From an uncultured bacterium (GTDB lineage: Bacteria > Planctomycetota > JAJSAM01 > JAJVHW01): DNA of 64,000 nt. A program made the translations under genes and the position numbers. The stretch spans positions 1-64,000 of the forward strand of contig CALKVK010000016.1 of NCBI GenBank assembly GCA_937996235.1, read 5' to 3'. The notes under the pieces were generated by a model. The model saw only the letters and a program-made list of their open reading frames with translations, searched no databases and was not told the DNA's origin. Positions within the stretch are counted from its first letter, which is position 1, and each line of letters begins with the position of its first letter. Shown here piece by piece: positions 43,446 through 56,555 of the stretch.

Positions 43446-43910
43446 GTGGACCTGCTCGACGCCCTCCCCGCCGCCCGGATCGTCGCCCCGCTGGAGGCGG
43501 CCTCGCGCGACGAGGCCGTGGACGCCCTGCTCGCGATCCTGCCGATCCGGCCCGAACTCCGCACGGTCGTGCGGCGCGCCGTCTTCGAGCGCGAGGACGA
43601 GCTCACGACGGGGATCGGCGGCGGCGTGGCGATCCCGCACGCGCGCGTCGCCGGCGTGCCGACGCTGTTCCTCGCGCTCGGGATCGCCCCCCGCGGCGTC
43701 GACTTCCACGCGATCGACGGCCGTCCGGCCCACCTGGTGTTCCTGTGCGTCGCGGGCGCCGAGCAGTCGCGTGAACACGCGGCGCTCCTCGCCAACCTGT
43801 GCAGCCTCCTGAACGACACGGCGCGCCGGGACCGCCTCGCGGGCTGCCGCAGCGCGGGCGAGGCGGCGGCGATCGTGGCGAGCTGCGCCGCCGCACGCGC
43901 GCGCAGATAG
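43446..43910 (+). CDS. PTS EIIA (PtsN/fructose type) domain protein
   Basis: 154 aa from GTG 43446. The EIIA-2 pattern is clear: EAVDALLAILP, VFEREDELTTGIGGGVAIPHARV with the phosphorylated His, FLALGIAPRGVDFHAIDG, AHLVFLCVAGAEQSREHAALLANLCSLL. Single-domain proteins of this type are mostly regulators (PtsN) that accept phosphate from NPr rather than sugar transporters. No other PTS gene is in the window. TACGCT six bases before GTG may be a -10 of a leaderless transcript. Confidence 0.88.
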   Translation: MDLLDALPAARIVAPLEAASRDEAVDALLAILPIRPELRTVVRRAVFEREDELTTGIGGGVAIPHARVAGVPTLFLALGIAPRGVDFHAIDGRPAHLVFLCVAGAEQSREHAALLANLCSLLNDTARRDRLAGCRSAGEAAAIVASCAAARARR

Positions 43911-43980
43911 CCGCCGCACACCGCGCTTCCGGATCCGCGCGTTTGCTCCGGCGGCTCCCCGCGGGGAGACTGCGGGATCG

Positions 43981-45285
43981 ATGGACACGCAGCTCCCCCC
44001 CGAACTCGATGCCGCAGTCACGGAGTTCCGCGAGGCGATGGCGTTCGTCGAGCGGCGCGCGGTCAACCGCACCGACGTCGTGAAGAAGCTCTTCTGCGCG
44101 CTGCTCACGCGCGAGCACGTGCTGCTCGCCGCGCGGACGGGCGTGGGCAAGTCGCTCCTCGCGAACCAGGTGTTCGCGATGTTCGAGGGTGCCCGCATCT
44201 TCCGCATGCAGGCGAGCAAGGAGCAGCAGCCGGACACGTACTTCGGCGGCCTCGACCTCGAGGAGCTGAAGAAGGGCCGCCTGATCCACAACACCGAGGG
44301 GTCGCTCGTGGAGAGCGAGCTCGGCTTCATCGACGAGATCTTCGACGCCAACGACTACACGCTGCGCGCGCTGCTCACCACGCTGAACGAGCGCCGCCTC
44401 GTGCGCGGCGTGCAGGACGTCGCCGCGCGCGTGCACACGGTGATCGGCGCGGCGAACTACATCCGCGTCACCGAGGTCACCGAGGCCGTCCTCGACCGCT
44501 TCCTCTACAAGGCCGTGATCGAGCCGGACCGCGAGCCCTTCTTCATGTACCGCATCTCGCAGCAGTTCGTGCTGCACCGCGGCGGCATCGCGCAGCCGCC
44601 GCGGCGCATCCCCTTCGCGACGCTGCAGCGCCTGTCGAACGTCGTGCGCGGCCACGACCGCGACGTGCAGGTGCGCGTTCCCGCCGAGATCATGTTCTTC
44701 ACGAACCTGGTGCTGCGGCACTACGAGACGCTGCTGCGCCGCGCGCGCAAGCAGCGCGCGAAGGAGGGCGGTGGCGGCAGCCCCGACTTCTACATCTCGC
44801 CGCGCACGCAGGCGAAGTCGCTGGACGCGCTGCGCGCCATCGCCGTCATGAACCGCCGCACCGAGGTGCAGCTCGAGGACGTGGCGAAGATGCCGATCCT
44901 GCTCTGCACGGCCGGCGTCCGCGAGGAGCGCGAGATCTTCCTGAAGGCGCACGACAGCCTGGCCAACCACTACACCGCGTCGCACGCGTTCGAGCAGCTC
45001 CGCAACCTGCTCGAGCTGCAGGACGTGCTCGACCGCGTGCGCGACGACCCGGCGCTGCTCGAGCGGCCCATCGCCGAGCTCGCGGCGCATCCGGTCAAGG
45101 TCTCGATGCTCGAGTGGGCCAAGCAGAGGCTCGGTCTCGGCGAGACGGGACCCGAGCACAACCGCCGCCTGCTCACCGAGTACCTGGAAGGCGTCAACGC
45201 GCTGACCGACGAGCTGCGCCTGCTGCGCCTGCGGCTCCTCGACGAGGTCCACCACCTCTTCAATCCGGACGAAGGCTGGAAGTGA
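43981..45285 (+). CDS. MoxR-family AAA+ ATPase (RavA-like)
   Basis: 434 aa. Walker A is AARTGVGKSLLANQV (~50), Walker B is LGFIDEIFDAN (~118), and sensor and Arg-finger features appear in VIGAANYIRVTEVTEAVLDRFLYK. The C-terminal ~200 residues are helical, as in RavA. MoxR ATPases partner with VWA proteins in assembly or metal-insertion complexes; the partner is the next gene, coupled by GTGA. The substrate is unknown. Confidence 0.9.
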   Translation: MDTQLPPELDAAVTEFREAMAFVERRAVNRTDVVKKLFCALLTREHVLLAARTGVGKSLLANQVFAMFEGARIFRMQASKEQQPDTYFGGLDLEELKKGRLIHNTEGSLVESELGFIDEIFDANDYTLRALLTTLNERRLVRGVQDVAARVHTVIGAANYIRVTEVTEAVLDRFLYKAVIEPDREPFFMYRISQQFVLHRGGIAQPPRRIPFATLQRLSNVVRGHDRDVQVRVPAEIMFFTNLVLRHYETLLRRARKQRAKEGGGGSPDFYISPRTQAKSLDALRAIAVMNRRTEVQLEDVAKMPILLCTAGVREEREIFLKAHDSLANHYTASHAFEQLRNLLELQDVLDRVRDDPALLERPIAELAAHPVKVSMLEWAKQRLGLGETGPEHNRRLLTEYLEGVNALTDELRLLRLRLLDEVHHLFNPDEGWK

Positions 45286-46838
45286 CCGCCGCCCTCGACG
45301 CGCCGCCCGACGCCTCGCTCGGCGCGTACGAGGAGTTCCTCGCGCAGATGGAGGAGCTCGGGCTCCTCGAGAACCTCGAGGACGAGCTGCCGCCCGGCTT
45401 CGGGGCCGTCTACGAGATCGGACGCATCCTCGCGGACCCGCAGAGCCGCCTCGCGAGCGTGCTGGCGCCCGCGCTGCGCCTCTCGGCGAGCGGCGGAGTC
45501 CCGGAGCCCGCCGACGCGATCGACGACACGGACCCGCACATCGTCGAGGTGCCGGCCGGCGAGGAGTACGAGGCGGAGCACATCCGCGCCTGGAGCGACG
45601 TGCGCTACGTCTACTCGTGGCAGTGGCTGCTGCCCGAGGAGGCGTTCCTGCGGCGCCTCGCCGAGCGCACCCTCTGGTTCCCCATGGCGAAGGCGCCGGT
45701 GATCCGCGCCGTCGAGACCGGCGAGGACGAGTTCTCGCCGACGCCCGCGAAGCAGAAGGTCTACGTCCTCCTCGACACGTCGCGCTCGATGGCGCTGCGG
45801 CACCGCTTCGCCCTCGCCAAGGCGGCCGTCCTGCGCTTCCTGCGCGAGAACCGCCGGGAGCTCGGCGAGATCCACCTGCGCACGTTCGACGTGGACGTCG
45901 GGCCTCTGCGGCGCGCGAACGACCGGGACTCGTTCGACCAGCTGATGCGGCAGGTCGCGCGCCAGGTGACGCTCGGCAACGGCACGTGCCTCGAGAAGGC
46001 GATCACGACGGCGTGCGACGACATCCGCAACGAGCGCACCGTCGCGGGCGCGGAGATCCTGGTCGTCACCGACGGCGCCGCACGGCTGCGCATCGGACAC
46101 CTGCGCGAGGCGCTCGGCGACCGCATCCGCCTGCACTGCGTGAAGCTGGGGCACGCGCAGGTCTACCCGACCGACCAGTGGCTGCACGACCGGCTCGAGC
46201 TCGACGACGACACGACCACGCGGCGCGGGCAGCGCATCGTCCAGCTGCGCGAGCGCAAGCGCCTGCTCGAATCGGCGCTGCGCGACACGCACGACGCGGG
46301 CACGCGCTACGGCATCGAGGGCGAGATCCGCAAGATCGAGGGCGAGCAGGGCGAGATCGCCGCCGAGCTGCGCCAGGACTACGGCCACGAGATCGAGCGC
46401 CTCGCGCACGTGTACGTGGAACTCGACGACATCGACCCGGCGAAGGTGTTCGCGCTCGACGAGGCGCAGCTCGAGGCGCTCAAGGAGCTCGTGCGGCGCC
46501 TGCTCGAGGAGCTCGACGCCACGCCGACGCCGGCCGACGCGATGAAGCGCGCGGCGCTCCTGATGTCGCACCTCGCGATGCTGGCGTCGGAGCAGGCGGA
46601 CCCCGTCGCACGTGAGTTCCTGGAGCAGCTCCGCTCGGCGCTCGAGCACCGGCTGCACGACGCGATGACGGCGCACGAGTCGCACGTGCTCGAGGGCGGG
46701 CTGCTGTCGCGCGCCGACCAGCGCGACCTGCGCGTGCTGCTGCACGGCGGAACGCAGCGCGGCTCCCCGCTCTGGCTCGTGCTGCTGCGCTACTTCTACG
46801 CGACGTTCGCGCGCGTCTTCCGTCGCGGCGACCACTGA
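45282..46838 (+). CDS. VWA-domain protein (ViaA/CoxE-like partner of MoxR)
   Basis: 518 aa from GTG 45282 overlapping the MoxR stop. The VWA domain (~160-300) has the MIDAS motif D-x-S-x-S in VYVLLDTSRSMALRHR, a downstream Thr in GNGTCLEKAI and Asp in ILVVTDGAARL. A long helical part follows (RLLESALRDTHDAGTRYGIEGEIRKIEGEQGEI). It should bind its ATPase partner and a metal-dependent ligand. Cytoplasmic; no signal peptide or membrane helix. Confidence 0.88.
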   Translation: MTAALDAPPDASLGAYEEFLAQMEELGLLENLEDELPPGFGAVYEIGRILADPQSRLASVLAPALRLSASGGVPEPADAIDDTDPHIVEVPAGEEYEAEHIRAWSDVRYVYSWQWLLPEEAFLRRLAERTLWFPMAKAPVIRAVETGEDEFSPTPAKQKVYVLLDTSRSMALRHRFALAKAAVLRFLRENRRELGEIHLRTFDVDVGPLRRANDRDSFDQLMRQVARQVTLGNGTCLEKAITTACDDIRNERTVAGAEILVVTDGAARLRIGHLREALGDRIRLHCVKLGHAQVYPTDQWLHDRLELDDDTTTRRGQRIVQLRERKRLLESALRDTHDAGTRYGIEGEIRKIEGEQGEIAAELRQDYGHEIERLAHVYVELDDIDPAKVFALDEAQLEALKELVRRLLEELDATPTPADAMKRAALLMSHLAMLASEQADPVAREFLEQLRSALEHRLHDAMTAHESHVLEGGLLSRADQRDLRVLLHGGTQRGSPLWLVLLRYFYATFARVFRRGDH

Positions 46839-46845
46839 GGGGCTC

Positions 46846-48141
46846 TCAGAGCTGCGACTCGCGGCGCCCGCCGGCCACGTCGACGCGCGTCAGCAGCGCG
46901 CCGCCCACGACGAAGAAGACGACGATCGACGCCATGGCGACGCGGATCGAGCCCGTCAGCGAGATCATCGCGCCGAAGAACGCGGGACCGGCGACTCCGG
47001 CGACGCGGTCGCACACCGCGAAGAGCCCGAAGAACTCCGCCGAGCGACGCTGCGGCACCATCGACGCGAACAGCGAGCGGCTGAGCGCCTGGGCACCGCC
47101 CTGCACGAGCGCGACGAGTCCGGCCAGCGCGAACAGGTGCCACGTCGCGCGCATCTGCGACGCGAGCACGCACGCGGCGACGTACACGACGAGGCAGGCG
47201 AGCACGGTGCGCTTCGCTCCCACGCGCTGCGCCAGTGCGCCGAGCGCGACCGCGGCGGGCACTCCGACGAACTGCGTGAGGAGCAGAGCACCGACGACGG
47301 CGAGACGCGGGAAGCCGAGCGCCGTCGACGCGGCCGCCGCCATGCGGAACACGGTCCCGATGCCGTCGCCGTAGACGACGAACGCCGCGAGCATGAGCAG
47401 CGTGTTCGGGCGCTGCCGCAGCTCGCGCGCGGTGCGGACGAGGCGTGCGAACACGCCGCGCAGCGAGGCATCGGCGCCGGGGTCGGCGGACGGCTCGGAC
47501 ACGCGCCGCAGCAGCGGCACCGCGAAGACGAGCCACCAGACGGCCACGCTCAGGAACGTGAGCCGCACGGCGAGCGTGCCCTCTGCGGGGAGCCCGAACC
47601 ACGCGGGCTTCGTGATGACAAGGAGCTGCGCGGCGAGCAGCAGGCCGCCGCCCAGGTAGCCGAGCGCGTACGCGGACGTCGAGAGGCGCTCGACCTCGCC
47701 CTCGCGCGCGACGTGCGGCAGCAGCCCGTCGTAGAAGATCATCGTCCCGGCGACGCCGACGTTCCCGAGGCCGAACAGCACGGCTGCGATGCGCCAGTCG
47801 CCGACGTCGACGACGCAGAGCGCGGCCGTCGCGGCGACACCGAGCGCTAGGAACACGCCGAGCAGGCGCTTGCGCAGCGCACGCGCGTCGGCGAGCGCGC
47901 CGAGCACGGGCGAGAGCACCGCGATGACGAGCAGCGCGGCCGAGGTGACGCCGCTGAAGTGCGCCGTCGCCTCGGTCTCCGACATCGACTCCGAGGCGAT
48001 CGAGACGAAGTAGACCGGGAAGACGGTGGCGACGACCGTCGTGAAGAAGGCCGAGTTCCCCCAGTCGTAGAGCGCCCACGCGCGCAGCTCCGGCCGGTGC
48101 AACGCGAGGCGTTCGAGCAGCGGACGGCGCGGCGACGTCAC
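46846..48141 (-). CDS. MFS transporter, UMF1/Atg22-like
   Basis: 431 aa if GTG 48141 (VTSPRRPLLERL) is used; ATG 48183 adds 14 residues. The family tag RAWALYDWGNSAFFTTVVATVFPVYF opens the first helix. Twelve membrane segments follow, with the MFS loop GALADARALRKRLL between helices 2 and 3. UMF1 relatives are amino-acid or small-solute exporters (Atg22 in yeast vacuoles); the bacterial substrate is unknown. Convergent with the VWA gene (7-base gap). Confidence 0.88.
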   Translation of the reverse strand: MTSPRRPLLERLALHRPELRAWALYDWGNSAFFTTVVATVFPVYFVSIASESMSETEATAHFSGVTSAALLVIAVLSPVLGALADARALRKRLLGVFLALGVAATAALCVVDVGDWRIAAVLFGLGNVGVAGTMIFYDGLLPHVAREGEVERLSTSAYALGYLGGGLLLAAQLLVITKPAWFGLPAEGTLAVRLTFLSVAVWWLVFAVPLLRRVSEPSADPGADASLRGVFARLVRTARELRQRPNTLLMLAAFVVYGDGIGTVFRMAAAASTALGFPRLAVVGALLLTQFVGVPAAVALGALAQRVGAKRTVLACLVVYVAACVLASQMRATWHLFALAGLVALVQGGAQALSRSLFASMVPQRRSAEFFGLFAVCDRVAGVAGPAFFGAMISLTGSIRVAMASIVVFFVVGGALLTRVDVAGGRRESQL

Positions 48142-48298
48142 GGCGGGGGATGCTAGCCCGACCTTCTCACGAGGCTCGCGCACGTCGTGACGAGGACCGC
48201 GGTGCGATCCACGTTCCGAGCGGATGCGACGTATACGGTGCGCACCGCCAGCGGCGTCCTGAGCGAGGACAGAGTGTCGCGGGCAAGGCGCCGAGGCG

Positions 48299-48410
48299 AT
48301 CGCGACGCCGTGGCGTCGCTGAGTGAGCGAGGGTGCGGCGCAGCCGCACGAGGAGGCTCCTGCGGAGCCTCCGAGACGAGCGAACGCGAAGCGCAGGCCG
48401 CAGGCCGAAG
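48299..48410. repeat. cluster of perfect short-loop palindromes
   Basis: Within ~110 bases: GCGACGCC/GGCGTCGC (48302-48319), GTGCGGC-gca-GCCGCAC (48333-48349), GGAGGCTCC-tgc-GGAGCCTCC (48352-48372), and GGCC-gca-GGCC (48396-48406). Three have 3-base loops. This is the only marked structure in the 350-base gap 48184-48533. Confidence 0.7.
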
Positions 48411-48533
48411 CGGAGGGGAGTCAACGCAGCACGCGGCGCTCTGGGCCGCTCAGGTGCGTGAGTCCTCGTGAGGAGGTCGGGCCAGCCCGCATCGGCTCTT
48501 CCGTGCGCGCCCCCGCGCGGGCAGCATGGCGGC

Positions 48534-49490
48534 GTGCGCAGGTCGCCCGTCAATCCGATCCTCACGCGCGGCGAGGTCCCGGAACTCGACGCGGAGACGC
48601 GCGACGTCTCCGCGGTCCTCGCGCCCGGGGCCGCGACGTGGGACGGCCGCACGCTGCTCCTGGCCGAGGTGCTCACACGCGCGGCGACGTCGGTCTGGAT
48701 GCCCGCGTGGAGCGACGACGGCGTGCGCTTCTCCGTGGAGCCGCGGCGCGTCGGCGTCGTCGGCATCGAGGCGCTGCCGGAGCGCGTCCACCGCGTGCGC
48801 TCGCCGCGGCTCGTCGTGCTCGACGGCGCCCTGGTCGTCAGCTTCGTCGCCGAGACCGACGACGCCGTGCACGTGGGACTCGCCCGCGGCATGGATCCCG
48901 GCGCGCTCGAGTTGCTCTCGCTCGACTTCGCGCGCGGCGCACGCCACGCGGTGCTGTTCCCCGCGGGCGTGGGCGGCCGCCACCTGCGCGTCGAGTCCGC
49001 AGCCCGCGTCGCGGACGCCCCCGCGGACTTCGGCCGCGAGCTGCGGCTCGCGGAGTCCGACGATCTCGTGACGTGGCGCGACGCCGGACCGCTGCTCGCG
49101 GCACGTCCGCACGGCTTCGACGTGCTCCTCGCACCGGGGCCGCCGCCGGTCCTCACGTCGGCGGGTTGGCTGCTGCTCACGCGCGCGGCCGTGCGGGCGG
49201 GCGGCGGCTTCGTGCAGCAGGTCGGTGCCGTCGTGCTCGATGCGACCGACCCGACGCGCGTCGTCGGTCGCGCGTCGGCGAACGTGCTCGAGCCGCGCGA
49301 GGCGTACGAGACGACGGGGCGCGCGCCGAACGCGATCGAGCCGGGCGGCGCCGTCGTCGACCGCGTGGACGGCGATGCGTGCGCGCTGCCGGACGCGCGG
49401 GTGCGGCTCTATTACGGCTGCGCGGGGACGTGCGTGGCGCTCGCGAGCGCGTCGGTCGCCGAGCTGCTCGCGGCCTGCGACGCCGCATGA
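48534..49490 (+). CDS. GH130-like five-bladed beta-propeller glycosidase/phosphorylase
   Basis: 318 aa from GTG 48534 (VRRSPVNPILTRGEVP). The pattern NPILTRGEVPELDAETRDVSAVLAPGAA and the late block VRLYYGCAGTCVALASASVAELLA match the GH130/DUF377 family, which phosphorolyse or hydrolyse beta-mannosides. The central Asp usually seen as a proton donor is not clear to me, so activity is open. No signal peptide. The stop overlaps the next ATG. Confidence 0.7.
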   Translation: MRRSPVNPILTRGEVPELDAETRDVSAVLAPGAATWDGRTLLLAEVLTRAATSVWMPAWSDDGVRFSVEPRRVGVVGIEALPERVHRVRSPRLVVLDGALVVSFVAETDDAVHVGLARGMDPGALELLSLDFARGARHAVLFPAGVGGRHLRVESAARVADAPADFGRELRLAESDDLVTWRDAGPLLAARPHGFDVLLAPGPPPVLTSAGWLLLTRAAVRAGGGFVQQVGAVVLDATDPTRVVGRASANVLEPREAYETTGRAPNAIEPGGAVVDRVDGDACALPDARVRLYYGCAGTCVALASASVAELLAACDAA

Positions 49491-50866
49491 GCGGCCGCCG
49501 CCGCTCGCAGCCCGCGGCGGCCGTCGTCACCGTCCTCGCGGCAGCTCTCGCGGCCGCGTCCGCGCGCGCGGACGAGCGCGACGCACCGCCGCCGCTCGCC
49601 GCGCTGCTCGAGCAGACCACGAAGGCGTTGGCGCACCCGCACGCGAAGGAGCCGCTGCGCGCGCTGCGGACGACGCTCGGCACGCGCGTGGTGCGCGAGC
49701 CACTCTCCGACATGGAGTGGTTGGATCTGCACGTCGCTCTCGCCGCGCTCGACAGAACGCTCGACGCGCGCCCCGACGCAGGACTCGGGAGCGGCGTCGT
49801 GGATCCGACGGAGTCCTCGGCGGACGCGTTCGACGCGAGCTGCGTCGCCGAGAAGAGGCACCCCGTCGGCTACGCGCGCTTCGCGTGGCTGCTGCGGCGC
49901 ACCGAGGGGCTCGACCTCGGGCCGCTCGCGGTGCTCGCGGAGGGCGAACGCGCGCGCCACGCGACGCAGGACGCGCTGGCGGCGTTCGCGAGGTCCCGCG
50001 GCGTGGACGACTGGCGCGACCTGCTGACCCGCGCGAGGGAGGACCATCCCCGCTCCCACGACGAGTTGCTCGCGTGGTGCCGCGAGGCGGTCGCGACGTG
50101 CACCGCGACGGTCGCGCGCGCGGAGGTGGTGTCGCTTCCGCGGGGAGCCGAGTCGCTGCCGGTGGCCGTCTTCCCGCCGGAGTTCCTGCACCCCTACGCG
50201 CACTACATCCCGGGAAAGCGCGACGCGCAGGGCGTGTACCACGGCACGTACCGCGTCGCGCCGCTGCCGCGCGGACTCGACGAGGACGCCCGGGACGCGT
50301 GGCTCACCGAGTTCGACCGCGGGTTCGTGTGGGCGGTGAGCGCGCACGAGGGTGTGCCGGGGCACCACCTGCAGTTCACTGCGGCGGCGTACTCCGCGGG
50401 TCGGCTGCGGGGCTTCTCCTGGAACTCCACGTACGTCGAGGGCTGGGGCTTCTACGCCGAGGACCTCGCCGCCGAGATCGGCGCGCTCGAAGGCGACGCG
50501 GCCGAGTTCGCGCTCCTGCGCGGGCGGGCCTGGCGCGCCGTGCGCTGCTACGTCGATCCGGCGCTGCACGTCGGCCGCATCCGCCCGTCGGAGGCGGTGG
50601 AGCTCCTGATGCGGGAGATGGGCGCGACGCGGCGCGCCGCGGAGCTCGAGGTGCGGCGCTACCTCGAGTCGCCGACGCAGCCGATGAGCTACTGGATCGG
50701 GCGCCGCGAGATCCTCGCGATGCGCGCCGACCACGTGGCGCGCCACGGTCCGGGATCGCTCCGCGCGTTCCATGACGCGCTGCTCGGGCTCGGGTGCGTG
50801 CCGCTGCCGCTCGCCGCCGCCGCGCTCCTCGAGCGCCGCGCCGAGTACGACCGCGAGCACCCCTGA
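49487..50866 (+). CDS. DUF885 family putative secreted metallopeptidase-like protein
   Basis: 459 aa; ATG 49487 overlaps the upstream stop. A signal peptide is visible (AAAVVTVLAAALAAASARA). DUF885 hallmarks: VWAVSAHEGVPGHHLQFTAAAY with H-E-x-x-P-G-H-H, then YVEGWGFYAEDLAAEIG, GRAWRAVRCYVDPALHVG and PTQPMSYWIGRREI. His and Glu could bind zinc as in M32-like peptidases, though the exact HExxH is altered to HEGVPGH. Shorter than typical DUF885 proteins (~550-600 aa), with a reduced N-terminal part. Confidence 0.8.
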   Translation: MSGRRRSQPAAAVVTVLAAALAAASARADERDAPPPLAALLEQTTKALAHPHAKEPLRALRTTLGTRVVREPLSDMEWLDLHVALAALDRTLDARPDAGLGSGVVDPTESSADAFDASCVAEKRHPVGYARFAWLLRRTEGLDLGPLAVLAEGERARHATQDALAAFARSRGVDDWRDLLTRAREDHPRSHDELLAWCREAVATCTATVARAEVVSLPRGAESLPVAVFPPEFLHPYAHYIPGKRDAQGVYHGTYRVAPLPRGLDEDARDAWLTEFDRGFVWAVSAHEGVPGHHLQFTAAAYSAGRLRGFSWNSTYVEGWGFYAEDLAAEIGALEGDAAEFALLRGRAWRAVRCYVDPALHVGRIRPSEAVELLMREMGATRRAAELEVRRYLESPTQPMSYWIGRREILAMRADHVARHGPGSLRAFHDALLGLGCVPLPLAAAALLERRAEYDREHP

Positions 50867-50899
50867 CGCGGCCGTCCGCCGCATCCCGCGCGATCGTCG

Positions 50900-50928
50900 T
50901 TGACATTACTTTAGTGTTGGCTAAAGTA
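50900..50928 (+). promoter_or_regulatory. promoter with embedded palindromic operator for the ArsR gene
   Basis: TTGACA (50900-50905), 16-base spacer, TAAAGT (50922-50927). Perfect 8-base arms TACTTTAG (50907-50914) and CTAAAGTA (50921-50928) overlap the spacer and -10. GTG lies six bases after the -10, which predicts a leaderless, autorepressed transcript. Confidence 0.8.
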
Positions 50929-50933
50929 TTGTC

Positions 50934-51245
50934 GTGCGCGCTGCGCTTACCGCCGTCGCCGAGCCCCGCCGCCGCGAGATCTTGCGGATGGTGTGGGACC
51001 GCGAGCTCTCGGCGGGGGAGATCGCGGGCGCGTTCGACGTCACGTTCGGCGCCGTCTCGCAGCACCTGCGCGTGCTGCGCGAGGCGGGGCTCGTCGAGGT
51101 GCGGCGCGACGGACGCCGGCGCATCTACCGCGCGCGGCGCGAGTGCATGGGACCGCTCTGCGCCCTCCTCGAGGCGACGTGGCAGAGCAGCCTGATGCGG
51201 CTCAAGGACCTCGCGGAGGCGCGCGAGCAGGAGGGCAGGCGATGA
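50934..51245 (+). CDS. ArsR-family transcriptional repressor
   Basis: 103 aa from GTG 50934. A compact winged helix: AVAEPRRREILRMVWDRELSAGEIAGAFDVTFGAVSQHLRVLREAGLVEVRRDGRRRIYRARRE. No metal-binding Cys cluster (no CVC), so it is of the metal-free ArsR type often paired with SRPBCC genes. The overlapping palindrome should be its operator. Coupled by ATGA to the next gene. Confidence 0.92.
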   Translation: MRAALTAVAEPRRREILRMVWDRELSAGEIAGAFDVTFGAVSQHLRVLREAGLVEVRRDGRRRIYRARRECMGPLCALLEATWQSSLMRLKDLAEAREQEGRR

Positions 51246-52030
51246 ACGAGGCGCACGCTGTGGACGTCGAGGTGCTGATCGCGGCGCGGCCGGAGACGGT
51301 GTTCGGGTTCTTCACCGACTCCGAGTCGTTCGGCCGCTGGGTGGGCGGGCACATCGGCGTGGCGACCATCGACCCGCGCGTCGGGGGCGAGGTGCGCGTG
51401 CACTACCCGGGACCCGGCGTCTACGCCGGCGGAACGGTGCTCGCGCTCGACGCGCCGCGCGCGTTCGCGTTCACGTGGGGCTACGAGAACGGGCGGCCGT
51501 TCGCGTGGGGCAGCACGCGCGTGGACGTGACGCTGGAAGCCGTCGCGGGCGGCACCCGCCTGCGCCTGCGGCACTCCGGCCTCCCGGACGAGGTCCTCGC
51601 GCGCAACCACCGCATGGGCTGGCTGCTCTGCACCGGGCTGCTCGGAGACCACGCCGCGCGGCGCGAGCACGGCGCCGGACTCGCTGCGGTCGTCACGGCG
51701 TGGTTCGAGGCCTGGGCCGCCGGCGACTCCGCCGCGCGCGCCGACGCCCTCGGGCGCTGCCTCGCCGACGCCGGCGAGTTCCAGCACGCGTCGGCGTGGA
51801 CACGCGGTCGTCCGGACCTCGCGACGCACATCGAGAACAGCAGGCGCTTCATGACGGGGCTCGTGCTCGAGAGCGCGGGCCCCTTCGAGCAGGTGCACGG
51901 ACACGTGCGCTTCCCGTGGCGGGTACGGCGCGGCGACGAGGTCGTCTCGACCGGCGTGAACGTCGCCGCGATCGCCGCGGACGGCCGCTTCGCGCGCGTC
52001 GTCGGCTTCACCGATCCGCACTCCGCCTGA
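51242..52030 (+). CDS. SRPBCC (AHSA1-like) domain fused to SnoaL-like domain
   Basis: 262 aa from ATG 51242. Residues ~1-135 are an SRPBCC domain (VDVEVLIAARPETVFGFFTDSESFGRWVG, RAFAFTWGYE, TRLRLRHSGLPDE). Residues ~140-262 look like a SnoaL/NTF2 fold (VVTAWFEAWAAGDSAARADALGRCLADAGEF, then HVRFPWRVRRGDEVVSTGVNVAAIAADGRFARVVGF). Both folds bind small hydrophobic ligands. The ligand is unknown. It ends 21 bases from atpC, convergent. Confidence 0.85.
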   Translation: MNEAHAVDVEVLIAARPETVFGFFTDSESFGRWVGGHIGVATIDPRVGGEVRVHYPGPGVYAGGTVLALDAPRAFAFTWGYENGRPFAWGSTRVDVTLEAVAGGTRLRLRHSGLPDEVLARNHRMGWLLCTGLLGDHAARREHGAGLAAVVTAWFEAWAAGDSAARADALGRCLADAGEFQHASAWTRGRPDLATHIENSRRFMTGLVLESAGPFEQVHGHVRFPWRVRRGDEVVSTGVNVAAIAADGRFARVVGFTDPHSA

Positions 52031-52051
52031 GCGGGCGCGGCGGCGCGCCGC

Positions 52052-52450
52052 TCAGCCGTGCATGCGGACGCAGACCTCGAGCCAGCGGCGCTGCTCGAGG
52101 AGCTCGCGGAAGCGTTCGTCGGAGCCCGGGTGCCGCAGCTCCTCGACCGTCTCGGCCAGCTCGCGCTCGGCGGTGGCGCGGTCCACGTCGGCCGGAGTGA
52201 CGGCGCGCGACACCAGCAGCGTCACGGCGTCGTCCTTCACCTCGAGGAAGCCGTCGCGGATCGCGAGCCGTGTGACCTTCTGGCCTTCGTGCAGGCGCAC
52301 CACGCCGGGCCCGAGCTTGGAGATGAGCGGTGCGTGGAGCGGGTAGATGCCGAGCTCGCCCTTCGCGCCGGGCGCCACGAGGCGATCGACGGCGCCCTCG
52401 AAGAGCGGCCGCTCCGGCGACACGACGCGGCAGGTGAGCGTGCGCGACAC
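52052..52450 (-). CDS. atpC: ATP synthase F1 epsilon subunit
   Basis: 132 aa from GTG 52450, 2 bases after the beta stop. N-terminal beta sandwich: LTCRVVSPERPLFEGAVDRLVAPGAKGELGIYPLHAPLISKLGPGVVRL, with the usual P-G-x-x-G-E-L-G-I box. The C-terminal helical hairpin (VTPADVDRATAERELAETVEEL) is present, so it could inhibit ATP hydrolysis. Part of the central stalk; last gene of the atp operon. Confidence 0.95.
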   Translation of the reverse strand: MSRTLTCRVVSPERPLFEGAVDRLVAPGAKGELGIYPLHAPLISKLGPGVVRLHEGQKVTRLAIRDGFLEVKDDAVTLLVSRAVTPADVDRATAERELAETVEELRHPGSDERFRELLEQRRWLEVCVRMHG

Positions 52451-52452
52451 GG

Positions 52453-54826
<2,374 letters not shown>

Positions 54827-54853
54827 GTCTGCGTCTCCCGCCGCGTTTCCGCG

Positions 54854-56506
<1,653 letters not shown>

Positions 56507-56555
56507 GGGACTGTTCTCCGATCAGGCGCGCGGCCGGCCGGGGCCGGCCCGCACG

